NCBI GenBank assembly: GCA_028875245.1
Contig: JAPPEU010000048.1
Coordinates: forward strand, 33,300 to 97,299
Reading direction: 5' to 3'
DNA: 64,000 nucleotides
Origin: Chloroflexota bacterium
Lineage (GTDB): Bacteria > Chloroflexota > Anaerolineae > Aggregatilineales > Phototrophicaceae
The first letter of the stretch is position 1, and the number at the start of each line of letters is the position of its first letter. The translations under genes and the position numbers were made by a program. The notes beneath the pieces are model-generated. The model searched no databases, had not been told where the DNA came from, and saw only the letters and a program-made list of their open reading frames with translations. This document shows, in pieces, positions 58,239 to 64,000 of this stretch.

Positions 58239-58994
58239 GTGAAACTGCAAGGCAAGATCGCGCTTGTCACCGGCGGCGGGTCCGGCATCGGCGCGGCCAG
58301 CTGTGTTGCCTTCGCTCGGGAAGGCGCGCGGGTCGCGGTGGCGAATCGGACCCTGGCGAAGGCGGAAGCCGTCGCCCGCGCGATCGAGGCGGAAGGCGGC
58401 CGCGCGATCGCCATCCGCGCGGATGTCTCCCTCAGCGCGGATGTAGAGCGCATGATCGACGAGACCGTATCGGCCATTGGCGCACCCGATATCTTGTTCA
58501 ACAATGCCGGCGTCAGCCCCTCCGGCCGCATCACCGATATCAGCGAATCCGACTGGGACGACTGCCTCAATATTGATCTCAAGTCGGTTTTCCTGGCCGT
58601 CCGCTGCCTGATCCCGTTGATGATTGAGGCGGGTGGCGGCGTCATCCTCAACACCGCCGGCACCTTCGGCATCCGCGCCGCCCGGAACAAAGCGGCTTAT
58701 TCGGTCGCCAAAGCCGGCGTTATCAACCTGACGCGTTCGATCGCCCTCGATTATGCCCGCGACGGCATTCGCTGCAATGCGATTTGTCCCGGCTACGTTG
58801 ACACAGCCTTGAACGACGGCTTTCCGCCGGCAGCGCGGGACGCCTTTCTTGAAGGGTATCAGCCGCTGCGCGGGCTGATCGGCGCGGACGCCATCGCCGA
58901 GATGGCGCTGTATCTCGCATCTGACGCGGCGAAGATGATCACCGGCCAGATTTTCGTGCTGGACGGCGGCCAGCAGGCGGGTCTTTACGCCTGA
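58239..58994 (+). CDS. Short-chain dehydrogenase/reductase (SDR)
   Basis: This 251-residue classical SDR starts at GTG 58239. Its motifs are TGGGSGIGAASCVAF, DILFNNAGVSPSG, ILNTAGTFGIRAARNKAAYSVAKAG with Tyr-x3-Lys, and FVLDGGQQAGL. In the catalytic strand the usual Ser is replaced by Thr/Gly (NTAGTFG), so the catalytic Ser position is altered, a point worth checking. The cofactor loop after strand 2 (VANRTLAKAE) has Asn-Arg, favouring NADP. Its stop overlaps the start of the amidohydrolase gene by one base. Confidence 0.88.
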   Translation: MKLQGKIALVTGGGSGIGAASCVAFAREGARVAVANRTLAKAEAVARAIEAEGGRAIAIRADVSLSADVERMIDETVSAIGAPDILFNNAGVSPSGRITDISESDWDDCLNIDLKSVFLAVRCLIPLMIEAGGGVILNTAGTFGIRAARNKAAYSVAKAGVINLTRSIALDYARDGIRCNAICPGYVDTALNDGFPPAARDAFLEGYQPLRGLIGADAIAEMALYLASDAAKMITGQIFVLDGGQQAGLYA

Positions 58995-60478
58995 TGCCAA
59001 CCATCGTTCATGCGCGCTATGCCTTGCGCGCCGGCGCCCCGGCTGAGGATCTGGCGCTCTGCGTCGACGGCGACTTCATCATAGACGCCGGAACGCTGGC
59101 GGAGTTGGTCGCCCGCTATCCGGCAGCCGATCGAATCGGCGGCGACGAGTTTGCGCTCTTGCCCGCTTTCACCAATGCGCATGACCATGGGCGGGCGCTG
59201 GGAACATTGGCGCTGGGCGTTTCTGACAATTTCCTCGAAGTTTGGCTCGGGCGTCTGGCAGCCCTGCCGAGCATCCCGCCTTACCTGGCGGCGCTGTATT
59301 CCGGGCTGCAATTGCTGCAATCCGGCGTGACGGCGGTCGCGCACAGCCACAATCCAAGCGACTGGTCGCAACTCCCGGCTGAATTGCCGGCGGCCATGCG
59401 CGGTTACGCCGACGCCGGCATTCGCGTCGCCATGCACCCGCCGATAATCGACCAGAATCAGTTAGTATACGCCGAGGGGCAGCGCTTCCTGGATATGCTG
59501 CCGGCGGAACTGCGCAATTCCTTGAGCGGCAGGAGCAAGATCGACCTGAGCGCTGATGATTATTTCGCGGCGCTGGACGAGCTGTACAGCAAATATCATG
59601 ACCCGCTGCGCCATCGCGCGCATGTTCAGGTCAGCCCGGCCGGCGGTCAATGGTGCAGCGATGCCTTGATCATCCGCGCCTGCGAATGGGCGCGCCGCCA
59701 GCAAACGCGCGTACAGATGCACCTGCTGGAAACGCCTTATCAGCGGCGCTACGCCTACAAAACCTGGGGGCTGAGCTTCATTCGACATCTCGATGATATT
59801 GGCGCTTTGGGCGGCTGGCTCACGCTGGCGCACATGGTCTGGGTTGACGACGAGGACATCGAACTGCTGGCGGAGCGCGGCGTCGGCATTGCGCACAATA
59901 TCAGCAGCAACCTGCGCCTGCGCAGCGGGATCGCGCCAATCGCCAAGATGGCGGCGGCGGGTGTCAAAGTCGGCATTGGCTTGGATGGGCACAGCCTGGA
60001 CGATGATCAGGACTTCTTGCGAGAGATGCGGCTGGCTTGGACCATCGCCAATCAGAGCGGCATGGCGGCGGCCGATCTCAGCGCGGAAGCGGTATGGCGG
60101 ATGGGCGCGAGCGTCGGCGCCGAGATTACCTTTGGCGCGGGCGCTCCGCTAGGCGAGCTCGAAATTGGGGCGCTTGCCGATCTCGTTTTGCTGGACCTGC
60201 AGGCGATAACGGGACTATGGGCGCCGGAGGATTACCCGTCGCGCGAGCTGCTGCCGGCAATGCTGCTGCGCCGGGCCAAGCGGGAACATGTGCGGCATGT
60301 GATGGTCGGCGGCCAGTGGGTGATTCGCGACGGCGAGCATGCGCATGTCGATAGTAACGATGTCGAGCGCGAGATATGGGCGCGGCTGAGGTTTGAGGCG
60401 GGCCGGCCGACATCTGCGCTCGACGACTATCTGCGAGCCTTCTATCGGGCTTGGGATGCTGATAATCGGTGGATCTAA
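58994..60478 (+). CDS. Metal-dependent amidohydrolase (TRZ/ATZ/SsnA-like)
   Basis: This 494-residue protein belongs to the amidohydrolase superfamily that includes chlorohydrolases, guanine deaminase and SsnA. The metal site is visible: LLPAFTNAHDHGRALG with His63-Asp-His65, RVQMHLLETPYQRR with the third His and a Glu, LAHMVWVDDED with the fourth His, and GIGLDGHSLDDDQD with the catalytic Asp. A C-terminal segment GALADLVLLDLQAITGLW belongs to the composite beta sandwich. The enzyme would deaminate or hydrolyse a ring or amide compound. With the creatininase-like and M20 enzymes it is the third C-N hydrolase in this island. Confidence 0.88.
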   Translation: MPTIVHARYALRAGAPAEDLALCVDGDFIIDAGTLAELVARYPAADRIGGDEFALLPAFTNAHDHGRALGTLALGVSDNFLEVWLGRLAALPSIPPYLAALYSGLQLLQSGVTAVAHSHNPSDWSQLPAELPAAMRGYADAGIRVAMHPPIIDQNQLVYAEGQRFLDMLPAELRNSLSGRSKIDLSADDYFAALDELYSKYHDPLRHRAHVQVSPAGGQWCSDALIIRACEWARRQQTRVQMHLLETPYQRRYAYKTWGLSFIRHLDDIGALGGWLTLAHMVWVDDEDIELLAERGVGIAHNISSNLRLRSGIAPIAKMAAAGVKVGIGLDGHSLDDDQDFLREMRLAWTIANQSGMAAADLSAEAVWRMGASVGAEITFGAGAPLGELEIGALADLVLLDLQAITGLWAPEDYPSRELLPAMLLRRAKREHVRHVMVGGQWVIRDGEHAHVDSNDVEREIWARLRFEAGRPTSALDDYLRAFYRAWDADNRWI

Positions 60479-60607
60479 ATCCAGGGGCCCGTTTCGAGCA
60501 ATTTGTTGCGCAAAAGCAATGACGCGATATGCTTAAGATCACCGCAACTGAATCTCCGCCGCGCCCCAGAATGTGAGGCAAAGCGAGGAGACAGGCAGCG
60601 CCTTGGC

Positions 60608-61537
60608 TTGAGTGCGCCTTTGACCTTGAGTCAACGGGAAGCGCTGCAAGGCTTTATCTACATCTCCCCCTGGATCATCGGCTTCCTGGTCTTCACCGTT
60701 GGTCCCATGATCGCGTCGGCATACCTGAGCCTGACCGATTACAACATCGTCACCCCGCCGCGCTTCGCCGGCCTGGGCAATTATGAATACATGTTCGGCG
60801 ACCGGCTCTTCTGGAAATCCATCGAAAACACGCTTTACTACACCGTCATCTTTGTGCCTATCGCCATCGCCGGCTCGCTGGCATTGGCGATGCTGCTCAA
60901 TCAGCGGATCGCCGGGCGCGTCGCTTTACGGACGCTTTATTTTCTGCCGTCGGTGACGCCGGTGGTGGCGGCCGCCTTCCTTTGGCTGTGGATCTTCCAG
61001 CCGCAGATCGGGCTGATGAACAGCATCATCTCGGCGCTGGGTTTGGGCAATGGTCCGCTTTGGCTGGGGCATCCCGGTTCCTCCAAGCCGGCTCTGATCA
61101 TCATCAGCCTCTGGGGCGCGCTCGGCGGCAACACCATGCTGATCTTCCTGGCGGCGCTGCAGGGCATACCCAGGGAGCTCTATGAATCGGCCGATATTGA
61201 CGGCGCCGGCGGCGTGGGCAAGTTCCGCTATATCACCGTGCCGAGCATTTCGCCGGTCATCCTTTTCAACACCGTTCTCGGCGTCATCGGGGCGCTGCAG
61301 ATGTTCACGCTGGCTTATGTCGCCAGCAGCGGCCGGCAGCAGCAGTTTTCACCGGGCGGGCCTCTGAATTCCACCCTGTTCTATGTCTTGCATTTATACA
61401 ACAGCGCTTTTGATTTCTGGGAGATGGGTTATGCGTCGGCGCTGGCCTGGGTTTTCTTTGTCATCGTGCTGGCCATCACCGGCTTTCAATTGTGGACGTC
61501 CCGCCGCTGGGTCTACTACGAAGGGGAGGACAACTAG
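60608..61537 (+). CDS. ABC sugar transporter permease, MalF-like
   Basis: This permease of about 309 residues has six membrane segments, starting at about ALQGFIYISPWIIGFLVFTVGPMI. The EAA loop lies at about residues 194-214 (ELYESADIDGAGGVGKFRYITVPSI), as in MalF/UgpA. The exact start is unclear: there is no in-frame ATG. The open frame begins with TTG 60503, and TTG 60608 behind AGGAG (17 bases away) is a compromise. The second permease follows on the same strand, 62 bases later. A binding protein is not adjacent, so the substrate-binding component must be encoded elsewhere. Confidence 0.88.
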   Translation: MSAPLTLSQREALQGFIYISPWIIGFLVFTVGPMIASAYLSLTDYNIVTPPRFAGLGNYEYMFGDRLFWKSIENTLYYTVIFVPIAIAGSLALAMLLNQRIAGRVALRTLYFLPSVTPVVAAAFLWLWIFQPQIGLMNSIISALGLGNGPLWLGHPGSSKPALIIISLWGALGGNTMLIFLAALQGIPRELYESADIDGAGGVGKFRYITVPSISPVILFNTVLGVIGALQMFTLAYVASSGRQQQFSPGGPLNSTLFYVLHLYNSAFDFWEMGYASALAWVFFVIVLAITGFQLWTSRRWVYYEGEDN

Positions 61538-61599
61538 ATGCAAATTTCCGGCGAGATGGTGTAGGGGCGAGGCGGCGACTGCGCCAGAGGACTTGACCG

Positions 61600-62466
61600 T
61601 TGATCAGTGAGATCCTGCCCGCCTGGCGGGTGAAGCGCATCATCCGCTACGGTTTGCTCTACGCCGTCGCCTATGGGCTGACGATCATTTTCGCCCTGCC
61701 ATTTTTGTGGGCGGTCTCGTCTTCTTTGAAGCCGGTCAACGAGTTGTTTCTGTGGCCGCCGCAGTTGATTCCCAAGACCTGGCGCTTTGAAAATTACATC
61801 GAGATCTGGCATGTGGCGCCGCTGGCGCGCTTCTTCATCAACACCGTTTTTGTGACGGTTTTCTCGGTTTCGGGGCGGATACTGTCGGCGGCATTGGTCG
61901 CCTACGGCTTCGCGCGCTTCCGCTTTCCCTTCCGCAACTTTCTTTTCCTGCTTCTGCTGAGCACGCTGATGCTGCCCTACCAGGTCACCATCATCCCGAC
62001 ATTTCTGCTCTTCAAAGCTTTCGGCTGGCTGGACACCTATAATCCGCTGATCATTCCGAATTGGTTCGGCGGCGCCTTCGCTATATTTTTGTTCCGGCAG
62101 TTCTTCTTGACGATCCCAAAGGACCTGGACGAAGCGGCGAAAATCGACGGGGCGAATACGCTTTGGATTTTCATCCGCATCATCTTGCCCCTGTCGAAGC
62201 CGGTGGTCATCACCATGATCGTCATCGGTTTCCTCGAAAGCTGGAACGACTTTTTCGGCCCGCTGATTTACCTGAATACGCCGGAGAAATATACCTTGTC
62301 GCTGGGTTTGGCGAACTTCCAGCGGGTCGTTTCCGCCGGCGGCCAGGCGACCGAACACCTGCTGATGGCGGCGTCGATGGTGATGACATTGCCCAGCATT
62401 TTGGTCTTCATACTGTTGCAGCGTTACTATATTCAGGGCGTCGTCATCTCGTCGGGCAGCAAATAG
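61600..62466 (+). CDS. ABC sugar transporter permease, MalG-like
   Basis: This 288-residue permease is the MalG/UgpE type, with the standard length and without the insert seen in the permease at 10078. After the first helix (YAVAYGLTIIFALPFLWAVSSSLK) comes ENYIEIWHVAPLARFFINTVFVTV and the EAA loop DLDEAAKIDGANTLWIFIRIILPLSKP. It starts with TTG at 61600; a remnant of the GTAGGGGCG repeat lies at 61562-61575 just upstream. It forms the membrane channel with the preceding permease. Confidence 0.9.
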   Translation: MISEILPAWRVKRIIRYGLLYAVAYGLTIIFALPFLWAVSSSLKPVNELFLWPPQLIPKTWRFENYIEIWHVAPLARFFINTVFVTVFSVSGRILSAALVAYGFARFRFPFRNFLFLLLLSTLMLPYQVTIIPTFLLFKAFGWLDTYNPLIIPNWFGGAFAIFLFRQFFLTIPKDLDEAAKIDGANTLWIFIRIILPLSKPVVITMIVIGFLESWNDFFGPLIYLNTPEKYTLSLGLANFQRVVSAGGQATEHLLMAASMVMTLPSILVFILLQRYYIQGVVISSGSK

Positions 62467-62574
62467 GCGCGGGCGGGCTCACAGCAATGTGCCGAAGGGC
62501 GAGGTCGCATTGAGTTTGACCTGCGCCGTTGGATCGCCCCGTCAGCGCGCCTGAGTAACAAGGACATTGCAACC

Positions 62575-63603
62575 ATGCAAAACCTCAGTGTACTCTTCAC
62601 GGGTCCCGAACGCGTCGAAGTGGAGCGGATAGACGATGACATCGGGCAGCTGCGCGCGCATGATGTGCTCGTGCGCACCCGTTATTCGCTGATCAGCGCC
62701 GCCACCGAGCTCGCCTGCCTGTCGGGCAGTCAAGCCTGGTTTCCCTTTCCCGCGACGCCCGGTTACGCCGCCGTCGGCGAAGTGCTTGATGTGGGCGCCG
62801 CGATAAGCGCGGTCGCGCCGGGCGACATCGTCCACTACTGGGGCGGGCACAAGCAATTCGCCGTCATCGATACGGCAGGGCGGATGTCGCTTTGCCTCAA
62901 GACGCCGACTGACTTGCCGCTGGCGCTGGCCCCCTTCACGCGCATGGCCATCATCGCCATGACCTCACTGCGCATCTCGAACATCGAGCTGGGGGATTTC
63001 GTCGGCGTCCTTGGGCTGGGCACAGTCGGCAATCTCGCCGCTCAGCTGGCCGGTCTGCAGGGCGGGACGGTGATCGGACTCGATCTGAACGAGGGGCGGC
63101 GGCAGCTTGCGCGCAATTGCGGCATCCCGCATGCGCTCATGATCAACCCGGCGACGGTCAAAGACGACATCGGCGAATTCACGGCCGGCCAGGGCGTGAC
63201 CACGCTGATCGAAGCGACGGGCGTGCCGGCGGCTCTGCCTCCCGCGCTGCCGATCGTGGGGCGCTATGGCGAGGTCATCCTCTTGGGCACGCCGCGCGGC
63301 GTCTATGAGACCGACTTGACCAGCAGCGTACTCGACTATATTCATCTGCACGGCCATGGCAATATCACGTTCAAGGGGGCGCATGAATGGCGCTATCCGG
63401 TGGCGCGCGATCCCTACGTCAAGCATTCGATGGAGCGCAATTCCGAGATCGCGATGCAGCTGATCAGTTCAGGCGCGCTTCAGGTGTCGCCGCTGCATAC
63501 GCATACCTTGTCGCCCTTTGAAGCGGAACAGGCTTACCGCGGCTTGCAGAATGAGAAGGAAAACTACGTCGGCGTCGTCTTCGACTGGACGGGCGTGCCG
63601 TAG
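62575..63603 (+). CDS. Medium-chain dehydrogenase/reductase (zinc-type alcohol dehydrogenase family)
   Basis: This 342-residue protein has the GroES-like N-terminal domain (PGYAAVGEVLDVGAAISAVAPGDIV) and a Rossmann domain with GVLGLGTVGNLAAQLAGLQ (residues 140-158). Asp in VIGLDLNEGRR after strand 2 points to NAD. The catalytic zinc ligands of classical alcohol dehydrogenases are not evident: there is no Cys-x-Asp/Ser or GHE at the usual positions, and the structural zinc loop is missing. It resembles BchC-like and bi-domain oxidoreductases. A likely ribosome binding site (AAGGACATT) precedes the ATG. It follows the permeases and may oxidise the imported compound. Confidence 0.87.
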   Translation: MQNLSVLFTGPERVEVERIDDDIGQLRAHDVLVRTRYSLISAATELACLSGSQAWFPFPATPGYAAVGEVLDVGAAISAVAPGDIVHYWGGHKQFAVIDTAGRMSLCLKTPTDLPLALAPFTRMAIIAMTSLRISNIELGDFVGVLGLGTVGNLAAQLAGLQGGTVIGLDLNEGRRQLARNCGIPHALMINPATVKDDIGEFTAGQGVTTLIEATGVPAALPPALPIVGRYGEVILLGTPRGVYETDLTSSVLDYIHLHGHGNITFKGAHEWRYPVARDPYVKHSMERNSEIAMQLISSGALQVSPLHTHTLSPFEAEQAYRGLQNEKENYVGVVFDWTGVP

Positions 63604-63640
63604 ACGGTCTAGTCAAATGACGACATCCATTACGAAACGT

Positions 63641-63716
63641 CGGGCGAGCCACCGTCTCGCCCCTACAACGTTTCATATATTTGTGCCCTGTAGGGGGCAG
63701 ACGGCGGCTGACCCGT
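63641..63716. repeat. 30-bp inverted-repeat partner (copy B) and a second repeat unit
   Basis: The first 30 bases (63641-63670) are the exact reverse complement of 57088-57117. A further unit, GTAGGGGGCAGACGGCGG, follows at 63690-63707. The gap 63604-63773 between the dehydrogenase and the next transporter contains no gene. Confidence 0.75.
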
Positions 63717-63773
63717 TACCATAGGAAAATTGTTTCAATCTTCGAGGAAGGGTATTCAGTAGACGGCGCCCCG

Positions 63774-64000
63774 CTACTCCCCCCGCAGGCGCGGATCGAG
63801 GATATCACGCAGGCCATCGCCGATGAAGTTGAACGCCATCACCAGGCTGGCGATCGCCAGGCCCGGGAAGAGCCACATCCACCACTGGTCGAAGAAGTCG
63901 ATGCCGATGCTGACCATGCGCCCCCATTCGGGCGACGATGGCTCCGGACCCAAGCCGATGAAGCTGAGGGCGGCGAACGCGATAACGGCGGTGCCGATAT
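63774..64000 (-). CDS. C-terminus of a DppC-like ABC permease (truncated by the window)
   Basis: The stop TAG is at 63774-63776 on the minus strand, and the 75 codons present read as the end of a DppC-type permease. The final residues are arranged like DILDPRLRGE, matching GLRDHLDPKLRRQG of the DppC-like gene at 48778-49638. It is thus a second peptide-type ABC transporter, whose remaining genes lie beyond the window. It is convergent with the dehydrogenase gene. Confidence 0.85.
   Translation of the reverse strand, partial: IGTAVIAFAALSFIGLGPEPSSPEWGRMVSIGIDFFDQWWMWLFPGLAIASLVMAFNFIGDGLRDILDPRLRGE

Noticed and set aside
1..64000. tRNA and rRNA genes
   Set aside because: I looked through the gaps for T-loop and acceptor-stem patterns and saw none; a covariance-model scan would be needed to be certain.

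Overview
The window is a GC-rich stretch (about 60% by eye) of bacterial DNA with short intergenic gaps, many GTG and TTG starts and no rRNA or tRNA gene that I could see. The gene mix fits a heterotrophic member of the Chloroflexota, probably Anaerolineae-like: an F420-type luciferase-like oxidoreductase, an ECF sigma factor fused to ankyrin repeats, transporter binding proteins with short Ala-rich signal peptides, Uma2, GTAGGGGCG-type intergenic repeats, and many sugar-acid and SDR enzymes. This placement is an inference from content only.

Positions 1-18.6 kb hold carbohydrate and sugar-acid metabolism: a 2-hydroxyacid dehydrogenase with a cupin, a HpcH/HpaI aldolase, a UDP-glucuronate epimerase-like protein, a phytanoyl-CoA dioxygenase-like protein, a sugar ABC transporter (binding protein plus two permeases) followed by a sulfatase-like hydrolase, a hydroxypyruvate isomerase-like protein and a rhamnonate-type dehydratase. 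A VanZ-like membrane protein, a tRNA-dihydrouridine synthase, a Uma2 nuclease and an EamA exporter lie among them.

Positions 14.3-23.8 kb on the minus strand form one tightly packed six-gene array: a degenerate UvrD-like helicase, an intact UvrD-like helicase, a Fe-S PD-(D/E)XK nuclease, the dehydratase, recJ and the isomerase. The first three look like a split AddAB-type helicase-nuclease. Divergent from it, 24.0-28.6 kb holds a small putative DNA-binding protein, parA, parB with a 16-bp palindromic parS-like site inside the gene and a second near-palindrome just downstream, and a convergent primase-polymerase gene. This block looks like a partition and replication module.

Positions 29-47.4 kb are mixed: an acetoacetate-decarboxylase-like protein with two SDRs, a sulfotransferase fused to a flippase-like membrane domain, PPK2, an AlkD-like repair protein, a 294-bp element with terminal inverted repeats, rpmB, a SPL-like radical SAM protein, a single-chain restriction-modification enzyme, the ECF-ankyrin fusion, an MFS transporter, a RidA protein and a large secreted beta-helix/LysM protein.

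Positions 47.7-63.6 kb look like a catabolic island for a nitrogenous or amide compound. A peptide-type ABC transporter and a creatininase-family hydrolase face a DauR-like regulator, which leads a plus-strand run of RidA, M20 peptidase, TPP-dependent E1 alpha and beta, a stand-alone lipoyl protein, two SDRs, a metal-dependent amidohydrolase, two sugar-type permeases and a medium-chain dehydrogenase. The window ends inside another DppC-like permease. A family of GTAGGGGCG/CGCCCCTAC repeats is scattered through the gaps.
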